Below, piece after piece: positions 1-8,635 of a stretch of 64,000 nucleotides of DNA. The notes below the pieces were generated by a model. The model ran no database searches. It saw only the letters and a list, made by a program, of their open reading frames with translations, and was not told the origin of the DNA. Each line of letters begins with the position of its first letter. Positions within the stretch are counted from its first letter, which is position 1. This DNA is from Streptoalloteichus hindustanus (GTDB lineage: Bacteria; Actinomycetota; Actinomycetes; Mycobacteriales; Pseudonocardiaceae): the NCBI RefSeq assembly GCF_900129375.1, contig NZ_FQVN01000005.1, positions 62,001 to 126,000 on the forward strand. The letters are read 5' to 3'. Both the position numbers and the translations under genes were made by a program.

Positions 1-1882
1 TGTCCTCGGTCAGCGGCGTGCTCGCGTGCGCCCACGCCTCGTCCACCCGGCCCTGGTCGAGCAGCGCGTCCACCAGCGGGCGCAGCGGGATGGCCACCGC
101 CGGCCCCCACTGGTCGGCGGGGACGAGCTCGAACGCCGTGCGCACGCTGCGCTCGGCCTCGGCCAGCCGGCCCCGCCAGTGCAGGCTGGAGGCGTGGGCG
201 ACGTGCAGCAACGCCTCGGTGAACCCGCCGCCCTGCGCCCGCGCCTCGGCCAGCAGCTCCCGCAGCCAGCCGTCGGCCTCCTCGTGCTCGTCGGCGCAGA
301 CCAGGGCGGCCACCGCGGAGACGAGCACGGCCATCGGCCCGCTGGTGGGCACGCCGCCGGCCAACGCCGTGCGGGCCAGCTCCAGTACCACGTCCGCGCT
401 GTGCGAGTGCAGGTAGAAGGCGGCCGCGATGCCGGCGAGCACCCGCTCCCCGCTCAGCCGGTCGGTGCGGGGCACGGCCGCCGCCGACGGCGGCGTGTAG
501 CGGCTGCCCATCCACCGCCACTGGAGCTCCAGCGCGGCCTCGTCGTCGTACTCGGCCCAGTCCTGGTCCTGCGGCGACCCGTGCAGCCGGGCCCGGCGCA
601 GGTGCCACAGCCCGCGCCGGAAGTCGCCGAGCGCGGTCATCGAGTCCGTGTCGAACCGGGCCACGGCCAGCTCGGCGAGCAGCACCGCCGAGGTGTGCTC
701 GCCGCCGGACTCGGCGAGCGCGCGCTCCAGGAAGGCCACCGCCGCCGTCGAGTCGCCCCGCGCCATCGCCGTGTTCGCGGCCTGACGCAGCTGCCGCACC
801 GCCCACGTGGAACCGGTGACCGGGCCGCGCAGCAACTGGGCGGCCACGCTCTCCGCGTCGTCGCACTGCCGCGCGAGCACGCGGGTGGCGCGGGCGAACA
901 GCTCGGCGCGCGACGCCGCGTCGAGGTCGGCGAGCACCGCGTCCCGCAGGACGGGGTCGGTGAAGGTCGGCGGCGTGGTCGAGTGCAGCAGGCCGGCGCC
1001 GTGCAGCGCGTCGACGGCCCGCGCCGCCGCCGACCGGCTGACCTCGGCGACCGCCGCGACGTCCTCGGTCGTGATCGGGGCGCGCAGGGTCGCCAGGGCG
1101 GCCAGCGCGGACGCGACGGCGCTCGCCGCGGCCGGCGCCCGGCGCTTCCACCACTCGACAGCCCCGTGAACCAACTCGTCCGGCGGTCCGCCGTCGCCGG
1201 ACGGGTGGCTGGTCAACCGGTCGGCGACCTGCTGGACCAGCAGGGGGTTCCCGCCGGTGCGCCGGGTGAGAGGGCCAGCCAGCTGGCGGGCCGTTGGGGC
1301 GTCCCAACGGCCCGCCAGCGCCTCCGCCACCTCGTCCTCGCCCAGCGCCGCCAGTCGCACCGTCCGGCTGCTGCGGGCCACCAGGTCGGACAGCGGGCGG
1401 TTGCCCAGGTCGAACGGGGTGCGCAGGGCGCACACCAGCAGCAGGGGCAACGCCTCGGACAGGGCGGCGAGCTCGGCCAGCCAGCCCAGCGAGCCGGGAT
1501 CGGCGTGCTGGACGTCGTCGACGCACAACACCACCGGGCCCGCCTTGGTGAGCTCGACCACCGCCGCCGACGGCGACCAGTCGGACGCGTCCGCCGGGGC
1601 CTGCCGACCGGTGTCGGTCAGCAGGAACTGCCGGGGCACCACGAACGGCGTGCTCTCGTCGGCCACCGTCGGCTGACTGCGCCGCACGGTCAGCCCGTCG
1701 GCCAGCCAACTCCGACGCGCCGCCGAGAGCAGCGCCGACCGGCCCACCCCGGTCGGGCCCGTCACCAGCACGAACTGGCCGGCCCCCCAGCGCGCCTGCG
1801 CGCCGGCCTCCGCGAGGAGGCGTGACTCGTCGAGTCGTCCAGCGAGAGGTTTGTGTCCTGCCGAGCCCTCGCCGAGCGCCAC
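1..1882 (-). CDS. Large ATP-binding LuxR-family (LAL) regulator, partial (N-terminal part)
   Basis: The reading frame starts at GTG 1882 with a GGAAGGG-type ribosome site just upstream and runs off the left edge, so only the first ~627 residues are seen. Near the N-terminus is a Walker A motif (GPTGVGRS, about residues 42-49). A Walker B-like strand (VVLCVDDVQHAD) lies about 70 residues further on. These are followed by an Ala/Leu-rich helical region of the type found in LAL/MalT-like regulators. The DNA-binding LuxR helix-turn-helix expected at the C-terminus would lie outside the window. Such proteins are large transcriptional activators, often pathway-specific in actinomycetes. It is divergent from a second LuxR-type gene at 2174 and probably shares its control region. 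The family call is firm; the target genes are unknown. Confidence 0.8.
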   Translation of the reverse strand, partial: MALGEGSAGHKPLAGRLDESRLLAEAGAQARWGAGQFVLVTGPTGVGRSALLSAARRSWLADGLTVRRSQPTVADESTPFVVPRQFLLTDTGRQAPADASDWSPSAAVVELTKAGPVVLCVDDVQHADPGSLGWLAELAALSEALPLLLVCALRTPFDLGNRPLSDLVARSSRTVRLAALGEDEVAEALAGRWDAPTARQLAGPLTRRTGGNPLLVQQVADRLTSHPSGDGGPPDELVHGAVEWWKRRAPAAASAVASALAALATLRAPITTEDVAAVAEVSRSAAARAVDALHGAGLLHSTTPPTFTDPVLRDAVLADLDAASRAELFARATRVLARQCDDAESVAAQLLRGPVTGSTWAVRQLRQAANTAMARGDSTAAVAFLERALAESGGEHTSAVLLAELAVARFDTDSMTALGDFRRGLWHLRRARLHGSPQDQDWAEYDDEAALELQWRWMGSRYTPPSAAAVPRTDRLSGERVLAGIAAAFYLHSHSADVVLELARTALAGGVPTSGPMAVLVSAVAALVCADEHEEADGWLRELLAEARAQGGGFTEALLHVAHASSLHWRGRLAEAERSVRTAFELVPADQWGPAVAIPLRPLVDALLDQGRVDEAWAHASTPLTED

Positions 1883-1953
1883 GGCTCACCCTTCCCACGG
1901 TTGAAACACGAACGAGAGGGCAGGTTACCTCACCTCTGGTTACTCCTTGATCA

Positions 1954-1994
1954 CCGAAGCACTGTGGTTCGGACCAAGCGCCGAAAGACTTCGG
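1954..1994. promoter_or_regulatory. Two CCGAA/TTCGG inverted repeats in the divergent LuxR-gene spacer
   Basis: The 291-base spacer between the two divergent regulators holds CCGAA 1954-1958 with TTCGG 1968-1972, and CCGAA 1981-1985 with TTCGG 1990-1994. The two inverted repeats share the same arms but have different spacers (9 and 4 bases). They could be binding sites for either regulator. This is inferred from symmetry only. Confidence 0.3.
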
Positions 1995-2173
1995 TACCGG
2001 TGACCGGGCGGTCCGCCTAACGTCGGTGTCGGCCGACGAACCCCGCCGCACCCCGGCGCCCCCAGAGCACGTCCGGCCTTGCCCCAACGCCGAAACCCCG
2101 CAGCCCACGGGGTCTCCTCGGCGTGCCAGAACGCCGCCCGGCGCGCCGGGCGGACGGGTGATGAGGAGTGACA

Positions 2174-2812
2174 GTGGGAGAGGTCTGCACGAGGCACGTC
2201 GCGGTGGCGGTCCACGCCTTCGACCCGATCAGCTACGTCGGGATCACCGGACTGTTCCGCGACCGACCCGAGATCCGCCTGGTCACCGACAACGACGTCC
2301 CCGACGCGGAGGTGATCGTGGTGGTCGCCGCGGGGGTCGACTCCGAGGTGTTGGCGCAACTGCGCAACCTGGCCCGTCGCACCACAGCGCGTCTGCTGCT
2401 GGTCGTCGACGAACTCCGCGAGTCGGACCTGCTCTCCGTGGTGGAGTGCGGTCTGGCCGGGGTGATCCCGCGTTCCGAGGCCACCGCGCAGCGGCTGGCC
2501 TCCTCCGTCCTGGCCGCCGCCCAGGGCCGGGGCCAGCTCCCGGACGACCTGCTCGGGGCGTTGCTGCGCCAGGTCAACCGGCTCCAGCGGGAGGTGCTGA
2601 CCCCGCGCGGGCTGACCGTGTCCGGGCTGGACCCCCGCGAGGTCGACGTGCTGCGCCTGCTGGCCGAGGGGTTCGGCACGGCCGACATCGCCGAGAAGCT
2701 GGCCTACTCGGAGCGGACCGTGAAGAACATCGTCCACAACGTCCTCAACCGGCTGGGGCTGCGCAACCGGCCGCACGCCGTCGCCTGGGCCGTCCGGGAG
2801 GGGCTGATCTGA
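2174..2812 (+). CDS. LuxR/NarL-type response-regulator-like transcription factor
   Basis: This 212-residue protein has a C-terminal LuxR helix-turn-helix (REVDVLRLLAEGF...SERTVKNIVHNVLNRL, about residues 153-190). Its N-terminal half resembles a response-regulator receiver fold. The receiver lacks a clear phospho-acceptor aspartate and acidic pocket, so it may be an atypical, non-phosphorylated regulator. GTG 2174 is preferred over GTG 2168 because GAGGAG at 2163-2168 is correctly spaced for 2174 but abuts 2168. It is divergent from the LAL regulator at 1882. Targets cannot be read from the sequence. Confidence 0.82.
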   Translation: MGEVCTRHVAVAVHAFDPISYVGITGLFRDRPEIRLVTDNDVPDAEVIVVVAAGVDSEVLAQLRNLARRTTARLLLVVDELRESDLLSVVECGLAGVIPRSEATAQRLASSVLAAAQGRGQLPDDLLGALLRQVNRLQREVLTPRGLTVSGLDPREVDVLRLLAEGFGTADIAEKLAYSERTVKNIVHNVLNRLGLRNRPHAVAWAVREGLI

Positions 2813-2992
2813 TCACCCGGGTCCGCTCCCACCCCGCTCCGGTCACCGCGCTTCGATCACTCCCCGTGCCCGTCGCTGGGCCGAACGCGCGCATGCCGCC
2901 CGAAGGGGTGCGGAGGCCGGGGCGCGCCGCCGATGGGGACGTGTGGCCGCGCCAGGGACGCGGCCCAGAGCCGAGGACGAGGAGGCGGGGAC

Positions 2993-3556
2993 GTGCCCAA
3001 GGTGCTGATCCTGACCGGTGACGCCGCCGAGGTGCTGGAGGTCATGTACCCCTACCAGCGGTTGCTGGAGGAGGGCTACGAGGTGGACGTCGCGGCGCCC
3101 ACGAGGAAGCGGCTGCAGTTCGTGGTGCACGACTTCGTGGAGGGTTTCGACACCTACACCGAGAAGCCCGGCCACACCTGGCCGGCGGACCTCGCCTTCG
3201 CCGAGGTCGACCCCACCGCCTACGCGGCGGCGGTCGTGCCGGGCGGTCGGGCGCCGGAGTACATCCGCAACGACGCGGACTGCCAGCGACTGCTCCGGCA
3301 CTTCATGACGGAGCAGAAGCCGGTGGCGCACCTGTGCCACGGCGTGCTGACGCTGACCGCGGCGGGGCTGCTGTCCGGGCGGCGCACGGCGGCGTACCCG
3401 GCGCTGGAGCCGGACGTCCGCCAGGCGGGCGCGGAGTTCGTGGACGGCGCGGCGGTGGTGGACGGCCTGATGGTGTCGGCCCGTGCCTGGCCCGACCACC
3501 CCGCGTGGATGCGGGAGTTCATGTCGGTCCTGCGGGCCAAGGCGCCGGTGAGTTGA
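2993..3556 (+). CDS. DJ-1/PfpI family protein
   Basis: This 187-residue protein has the flavodoxin-like DJ-1/PfpI fold. It starts with a strand PKVLILTGDAAEVLE, carries the segment AAVVPGGRAPEY, and has the nucleophile elbow AHLCHG in which the cysteine would be catalytic. The family includes glyoxalase/deglycase-like enzymes, amidases and chaperones, so the reaction cannot be fixed from sequence. GTG 2993 has a GAGGCGGGG ribosome site; an upstream in-frame GTG at 2933 would add a low-complexity tail and is rejected. A strong hairpin terminator follows. Confidence 0.82.
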   Translation: MPKVLILTGDAAEVLEVMYPYQRLLEEGYEVDVAAPTRKRLQFVVHDFVEGFDTYTEKPGHTWPADLAFAEVDPTAYAAAVVPGGRAPEYIRNDADCQRLLRHFMTEQKPVAHLCHGVLTLTAAGLLSGRRTAAYPALEPDVRQAGAEFVDGAAVVDGLMVSARAWPDHPAWMREFMSVLRAKAPVS

Positions 3557-3579
3557 GCTGTGAGCTGAGTCGCGGTCCG

Positions 3580-3625
3580 GGCCGGTGGACGCGGGGTTCC
3601 GCGTTCACCGGCCGGGCCCTTTTGG
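3580..3625 (+). terminator. Rho-independent-like terminator after the DJ-1/PfpI gene
   Basis: Arms GGCCGGTGGACGCGG (3580-3594) and CCGCGTTCACCGGCC (3599-3613) pair with one mismatch around a 4-base loop and are followed by GGGCCCTTTT. A GTCCACAGTGGAC palindrome sits immediately downstream at 3625-3637. Confidence 0.7.
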
Positions 3626-3854
3626 TCCACAGTGGACACAACATGGGTCCTCTCCGGATTCGAAGTCCGAGCGCCTGCGCGGGTGGACCGAGGCGTTGTG
3701 CGGGTTGCTGATCACCAGTTCGCGAGGGGGGCGAGCCCCTCGCCGCGCGGGAGACTTCACCTTGCCGGCAACGTGATTGCGATTTCCAGGTGGTCCAGTC
3801 CGCCTTGGCGCAAAACGACTTCCGCGTTCTGAGCCCAGGTGCCACGATCGCTCC

Positions 3855-4379
3855 GTGTCCACACGACTTGATCTTCTGCGGTGGCAGTTCGACCTGACCT
3901 GGTCGCTGGCGGAACTCCACCTGGACCGACTGGAACCGGCCGACTTCCGGTGGGAACCCGCGGCGCACTGCTGGACGGTGCGCCACGAGGCCGACGGCAC
4001 GTGGGTGCCGGACTGGATGGAGACCGAGCCGGAGCCCGTCCCGGTGCCCACCATCGCCTGGATCACCTGGCACATCGGCTGGTGGTGGACCGTGGCCATC
4101 GACCACGTCGCGGGACGACCGCCGCGGGACCGCACCGAGATCGGGTGGCCCGGCGACGGGGAACCCGCGGTCGACTGGCTGCGCGGCCTCCGCGGCGAGT
4201 GGCTGGCGTACCTGGACCGGATCACCGACGCCGACCTGGCCGCGCCGGCGCCGTTCCCCTGGCCGGACAGCCTTGAGTACACCGTGGCCCAGATGATCGC
4301 CTGGGTGAACGCCGAACTCATGAAGAACGTCGCCGAGATCGGCCAACTCCGGCTGCTGCGGGCCGCGACCGCCGACTGA
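3855..4379 (+). CDS. DinB-fold (four-helix bundle) protein
   Basis: The 174-residue product has the DinB/YfiT-like helical pattern. The N-terminal segment (DLLRWQFDLTWSLAELHLD) is followed by a tryptophan-rich central helix (IAWITWHIGWWWTVAIDHV) that contains the metal-binding-type histidine, and a C-terminal helix with AWVNAELMKN. Family members are thiol- or metal-dependent enzymes, including mycothiol-dependent ones in actinobacteria. GTG 3855 is chosen because homology starts there; an in-frame extension to 3777 looks non-coding. It follows a terminator, so it is probably transcribed alone. Confidence 0.72.
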   Translation: MSTRLDLLRWQFDLTWSLAELHLDRLEPADFRWEPAAHCWTVRHEADGTWVPDWMETEPEPVPVPTIAWITWHIGWWWTVAIDHVAGRPPRDRTEIGWPGDGEPAVDWLRGLRGEWLAYLDRITDADLAAPAPFPWPDSLEYTVAQMIAWVNAELMKNVAEIGQLRLLRAATAD

Positions 4380-4462
4380 CGAGACCCCGGCCGGGCCAGG
4401 AGTCCCGCGTTCGTGTTGCCCCGCCCGGCTCCGTCCGCAGGATGGGACGGGGAGGTGGTCGC

Positions 4463-5210
4463 GTGCCGAAGGTGCTGGAGGCGGCCGGGTGGGGGCTGGT
4501 CGCGGGCTTGGCGCGTGATCGGCGCGTTGGTCGGATACCTCGTCCGGGTCCCGGCCGCCGCGGTCGCCAGTGTGATGGCCTTCGGCAGCGGCGTGTTGCT
4601 GTCCGCCGTGTCGTTCGACCTGATCGCCGAGGCGCACGAGCGGGGCGGGCTGGGGCCGACGGCGGTCGGCGCGATCGCGGGGGCGGTGCTCTACACGGCG
4701 GCGAACGTGGCGCTGGCCCGGCGGGGAGCCCGGCACCGCAAGCGGTCGGGCGGCCAGCAGCCCTCGGAGGCGGGCCGGCCCGGCTCCGGCGCGGCGATCG
4801 CGCTCGGCGCGCTCCTCGACGGCATCCCCGAGTCAGTGGTCATCGGGGCCAGCCTGCTCGACGGCGGCGCCGTCAGCGCGGTGACCGTCGCCGCCGTCTT
4901 CGTGAGCAACGTGCCCGAGGGGCTGTCCAGCGCGGCCGGAATGCGCCGGGGCGGGCGCAGCGCTCGCTATGTCTTCACGTTGTGGGCAGGGATCGCGGTG
5001 ATCAGTGGCCTCGCGGCGATGCTGGGGTACGCCGCGCTCGGCGACTCCTCCCCGGCCCTGCTCGCCGGGATCACCGCCCTGGCCGCCGGCGCGGTGCTGG
5101 CCATGATCGCCGACACCATGATCCCCGAGGCGTTCGAGGACGCCCACCTGTGGATCGGGCTCATCACCGTGCTCGGGTTCCTGGCCGCCTTCGCGTTGTC
5201 GCAGCTCTGA
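4463..5210 (+). CDS. ZIP family metal transporter with an apparent frameshift in the first membrane helix
   Basis: The main frame encodes a ZIP-type permease of about eight membrane helices with the hallmark segments LGALLDGIPES and FVSNVPEGLS, which carry the histidine-free metal-site variants seen in actinobacterial ZIPs. The natural start appears to be GTG 4463 with GGAGG upstream. It opens VPKVLEAAGWGLVAGLA, the usual first half of helix 1. The rest of helix 1 (VIGALVGYLVRV) continues in a different frame from about 4515. Joining them needs a small indel at about 4511-4516 (two bases short of an uninterrupted reading). The gene is either a fresh frameshift mutant, a sequencing error, or is translated from an internal start without half of helix 1. 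The substrate is probably zinc or another divalent metal. Confidence 0.7.
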
Positions 5211-5405
5211 CCGCCCATCCCCACCCGAACCACCGCCCGTCGCGCCGTTTCTGGGGCCGTGCGGGGGAATGCCGTCGGCTCCCGGTATCCGGGACGGGTG
5301 GCGGGGTCTCCTCCTCTTCGCCAGGATGTTCCGGCCGGGACGGCCGCCGGGCTCCCCGCTCCGGACGCGCGGCACCGTCCCCCGGGCGACCAGAGGGGGC
5401 ACGAC

Positions 5406-5495
5406 GTGTCCGATCACCCGCTGTGGATCGACGGAGTTCTCCCGGCGTGCGGCGAACGGCCCCCGTCGGCGCGCGAGTTGCCGGACCGGTCGTGA
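5406..5495 (+). CDS. Small ORF (29 aa) overlapping the NUDIX gene start
   Basis: GTG 5406 follows a good AGAGGGGG ribosome site. It encodes a 29-residue peptide beginning MSDHPLWIDGVLP and ending at TGA 5493-5495, which overlaps the NUDIX GTG at 5492 in a GTGA arrangement. That layout suggests translational coupling. I do not recognise the peptide; it may be a leader or a remnant of a longer gene. Confidence 0.4.
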   Translation: MSDHPLWIDGVLPACGERPPSARELPDRS

Positions 5496-6025
5496 GACCG
5501 TCCGGCCCCGCCGTCGTCGAGTACCGGAATCCGTGGTTCCGGGTCCGGCGGCAGACCTACGTCGACGCGCTGGGCCGCCACCACGACTACCACTACGTGG
5601 ACAAGGCCGACTCGGTGCTCGTCGTGCCGCGCACCGAGGACGGTCAGTACGTCATGGTCGGGTGCGAGCGGCCGACGTTTCCCGGCCACCGGGGTGTGGA
5701 GTTCCCGCAGGGCGGGGTGGAGGACGGGGAGACCGTGGAGGCCGCCGCCCTGCGGGAGCTGGCCGAGGAGACCGGGTGGGCCGGCGCGGCGCCGCGCCGG
5801 CTCGGCGTGCTCCAGGAGGCCGCCGGCTTCGCCAACGCCAGCGCCCACGTCGTCGCCGTGACGGCTCGGCGTCGGGCCGTGCGACGCGGCGAGGAGGCGT
5901 TCGAGGCGGGCCTGCGTCCGCTTCTCGTGTCGGGGGAGGAGATCGGCGCGCTCGTCTCGCGCGGCGCGGTCCGGGACGCGGCGACGCTGGCCGCCTGCTT
6001 CCTCCTCCACGTCAGCGCCGGCTGA
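5492..6025 (+). CDS. NUDIX hydrolase
   Basis: The 177-residue protein contains a complete NUDIX box (GGVEDGETVEAAALRELAEE followed by TGW), with the REL..EE glutamates that bind the catalytic divalent metal. The N-terminal strand pair (YRNPWFRVRRQTYVD...YHYVDKADSVLVV) resembles ADP-ribose pyrophosphatase-like members that hydrolyse nucleoside diphosphates linked to another moiety. The substrate is not determinable. GTG 5492 overlaps the stop of the preceding small ORF; GTG 5447 is an in-frame alternative without a clear ribosome site. Confidence 0.85.
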   Translation: MRPSGPAVVEYRNPWFRVRRQTYVDALGRHHDYHYVDKADSVLVVPRTEDGQYVMVGCERPTFPGHRGVEFPQGGVEDGETVEAAALRELAEETGWAGAAPRRLGVLQEAAGFANASAHVVAVTARRRAVRRGEEAFEAGLRPLLVSGEEIGALVSRGAVRDAATLAACFLLHVSAG

Positions 6026-6246
6026 CCCGCGCCAGCTCCCGGTCGGCTGGCCCGCACGTCCGGAGGCTGGTCGTCGCCGGTTTCGGCGCGGATGCCGGCG
6101 GCGGGGTCCACTTCCGGGTGACTGCCATTCGGGGCAATGAGCCGAATCGGGCGCTCTTACCTGCGGAAACACGGTCTCCCGGCTGGTGTCTTCGGTTCCC
6201 GGAAGGAGCGGACGACAGATTTCGGACGTGCCGTAGACTGCCCCGC

Positions 6247-6957
6247 ATGGTGATCGGCAAGGCCCCCGCCCTCGGCTCGCGGATAGTGCGTGATTTGTTG
6301 GAGAAATACCGCGAGCTGATCCGGTTCCTGGTTGTCGGGGGCATCGCCTGCATTGTTGACAACGGGACGTGGTACGCCCTCAAGCTCACCGTCCTGGACA
6401 CGAGTCCGGTCAAGGCGAAGGGCATCGCCATCGTGGTGGCGACAATCGTGTCCTACGTCCTCAACCGCGAGTGGTCCTTCCGTCGGCGCGGCGGGCGGGA
6501 ACGGCACCACGAGGCCGCGTTGTTCTTTCTGGTGAGCGGGTTCTCCGCCGTGCTCAACCTGGTGCCGCTGTGGATGTCCCGATATCTGCTGCACCTGCGT
6601 GTTCCGGAGGTCGACTGGCTCGCGCAGGAAATCGCGGACTTCGTCAGCGGCTCGGTTGTCGGGACCCTGGTGGCGATGGTCTTCCGGTACTGGGCGCTGC
6701 GGAGGTGGGTTTTCCCGCAGGCGAGGGAGCGGACGAGCGGGACGGAGGCGCGCTCGGAGGAGTCGACGGCTGGCCGGGCCGCGACGCGCCGGGTCGAGGT
6801 GAGCACGGTGAACGCGGTGAACGCGCAGCGGCGTCAGCCGGGCGTCCAGGTGGGTCAGGTCCGTCGGGAGCGGCGACGGCCGCAGCGGACGACGACCCGG
6901 GCGGCGAGGAGGCGCAGGAAGGCAGCGCGCCGCCGGGTGCGGGGTCGCGGGCGATAA
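6247..6957 (+). CDS. GtrA family membrane protein with an arginine-rich C-terminal tail
   Basis: The first ~160 residues form four membrane helices in the GtrA pattern: ELIRFLVVGGIACIVDNGTW, a helix around AIVVATIVSYVLNREWSFRR, one around LFFLVSGFSAVLNL and one around VGTLVAMVFRYWALRRWVF. GtrA proteins are thought to help move lipid-linked sugars across the membrane for cell-envelope glycan synthesis. The remaining ~70 residues are an unusually basic, low-complexity tail (many Arg, with RRERRRPQR and RRRRKAARRR) not normally part of the family. ATG 6247 is the start. The tail could bind anionic lipid or nucleic acid, which is speculation. Confidence 0.82.
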   Translation: MVIGKAPALGSRIVRDLLEKYRELIRFLVVGGIACIVDNGTWYALKLTVLDTSPVKAKGIAIVVATIVSYVLNREWSFRRRGGRERHHEAALFFLVSGFSAVLNLVPLWMSRYLLHLRVPEVDWLAQEIADFVSGSVVGTLVAMVFRYWALRRWVFPQARERTSGTEARSEESTAGRAATRRVEVSTVNAVNAQRRQPGVQVGQVRRERRRPQRTTTRAARRRRKAARRRVRGRGR

Positions 6958-7193
6958 GCGGACAAGCCGAGACAAGCGGAGACAAGCGGAGGGAACCGTC
7001 GGCGCGCCCGCCGGAGCACGGTACTTCTGCTCGTGTTGCCGAATATGCGCGACGCGCTGCGGATCTCGTTTTGTCCCGTGAGTAGGATGGATCGGTCGAC
7101 AATTCGGAGAAACACCTCAACGGGTGACGTCTCCGTGTCGCACGTCTACGTATTTCGCTCGTCGGTCCGGGTGTGCGGAGCTACGGTGCCGGA

Positions 7194-7736
7194 ATGACGC
7201 CTGAGACAGTCGTTCGGATGTTCGCCGATCCCGGCCGGCTCCGGGTCTTCGCCGCGGTGCTGCTGGGCGCGGACTCGGTGACCAAGGTCCTGGACGCCAC
7301 CGGTCTGCCGGCGAGGGACGCCTCGGTGGCACTGCGGCGGCTTCGGGAAACGAATCTCGTGCACGAGGAGGGCGGGCGGCTCCTCGTGCGTGAGGAACAT
7401 TTCCGGGAACTCGCGCGCACGGCGCGGTCCGCCTCTTCGGAAACGGCGGAAGGGCAGGCCGGAGAAAGCGTGGACTCCACGCTCCAGCCCTTTGTCCACG
7501 GTGATCGGCTCGTGCGGCTCCCCGCCCAGTTCACCCGGCGGGAGCTCGTGTTGCGGCACGTCGCCGCCCGCTCCTTCCAGGCCGGCGTCGAGTACGACGA
7601 ACGCGCCGTGAACGACAAGCTCAGGCAGTGGTGCGAGGGCGGCGAGATCGACCACGTGGCGGTCCGCCGCTATCTGGTCGATCTGGGCGTCATGGCCCGA
7701 GCGAACGGGCGTTACTGGCGGTCACCCGAGGACTGA
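7194..7736 (+). CDS. DUF2087 domain protein with ArsR-like N-terminal helix-turn-helix
   Basis: This 180-residue protein has an N-terminal winged-helix-like segment (TVVRMFADPGRLRVFAAVLL...). Its C-terminal ~90 residues match the DUF2087 pattern: RLVRLPAQFTRRELVLRHVA, then YDERAVNDKLRQW and VAVRRYLVDLGVMAR...YWR. Proteins of this type are probable transcription factors of unknown ligand. ATG 7194 is preferred to GTG 7173; the ribosome site is weak, so the mRNA may be leaderless. A strong terminator follows. Confidence 0.72.
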   Translation: MTPETVVRMFADPGRLRVFAAVLLGADSVTKVLDATGLPARDASVALRRLRETNLVHEEGGRLLVREEHFRELARTARSASSETAEGQAGESVDSTLQPFVHGDRLVRLPAQFTRRELVLRHVAARSFQAGVEYDERAVNDKLRQWCEGGEIDHVAVRRYLVDLGVMARANGRYWRSPED

Positions 7737-7742
7737 CGAAGT

Positions 7743-7797
7743 GTTTCGTCCCCGACACTCGACCGCCCGACCGGGCGGGCGTCGGGGACGAAACTTT
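7743..7797 (+). terminator. Strong hairpin terminator after the DUF2087 gene
   Basis: GTTTCGTCCCCGAC (7743-7756) pairs perfectly with GTCGGGGACGAAAC (7781-7794). An inner GCCCG/CGGGC stem and a short T run follow. Confidence 0.75.
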
Positions 7798-7840
7798 CCG
7801 CGACCCGTCAGGACCCACGGGAAGTGGGTCGAGCGGACCG

Positions 7841-8600
7841 TCAATGCCGTTGGTTCATCCGGGAATTCGGGGTTCGACCATCGGTCGCGCGAGCGATCCG
7901 CCCGTTCAGCGCACGCAGGTACTCGATCAGTCCGGCGGGTCGTCGCCCCAGCGCGGCGCGATCTCGGCCAGCGGCGCGTGCGGGGTCACGTTCACCGCGT
8001 ACGTGGGGGCGAACGAGAACAGCTTGTCCCGGACGTAGCTCGCCGTGTCGTCGGCGGGCAGCGCGCGGGGCGTGAACCGGGCGCCCGTCGGCCGCGCTCG
8101 CTGATCCGGTCGACTCGGAAGATCCGCCAGTCCGCGCGCTCGGTGTCGTGGACGAGGTACCAGCGCCGGTCGCCCGCGACCAGCCGGTTCGGCTCCACCA
8201 GTCGCCTGGTCTCGGCGCCGTCGCGCGCCCGGTAGCCGAACCGCACGCGCTCCCGGTTGGTGATCGCGGCGGCGAGCGCGGGCAGGTGCTCGGGATCGAC
8301 GTTGGCCGGCTCGCGAACGGGATCATCGGGACGGTGGCCGCGTTGCGGGCGCCCACCCGGTGCTGCAGGCGAGAGGGCAGCACCTGTTCGAGCTTGGCCA
8401 GCGCCCGGACCGCCGCCTCCCCGATCCCGCGCGACCAGGCGGTACCCGCCGGCCGTGCCCATCGTCGCCTCCACCGGGTAGCCGAGCTCCCGGAGCCGGT
8501 CGACGTCGCGCCGCACGGTGCGCGGGCTGACCTTCAGTCGTTCGGCCAGTTCGCTGCCCGGCCACTCCCGTGGCGTCTGGAGCGTGTCAGCGACCTATGC
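7841..8600 (-). pseudogene. Degraded WYL-domain helix-turn-helix regulator
   Basis: Pieces of one regulator are spread over several reading frames. Near 8440-8600 is a helix-turn-helix (ELAERLKVSPRTVRRDVDRL, then GYPVEATMGTAGGYRL). About 8340-8400 encodes LPSRLQHRV...VPMIPFASRPT. About 8100-8320 encodes the WYL core (ITNRERVRFGYRARDG...RWYLVHDTERADWRIFRVDR). About 7905-8080 encodes the C-terminal part (DDTASYVRDKLFSFAPTYAV), followed by an in-frame stop and a last piece in yet another frame. There is no start codon in frame with the helix-turn-helix, because a TAG lies just upstream. At least four indels are needed, so the gene is dead. It is divergent from an equally broken epoxide hydrolase, suggesting a once-functional regulator-enzyme pair. 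Confidence 0.85.
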
Positions 8601-8635
8601 CGTGTTCTGCCTGGATCGTGTCTGGCGTTCCCGCC

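Noticed and set aside
26-1825. A 599-codon + strand frame at the left edge
   Set aside because: Antisense of the LAL regulator, which has Walker motifs and a ribosome site on the minus strand.
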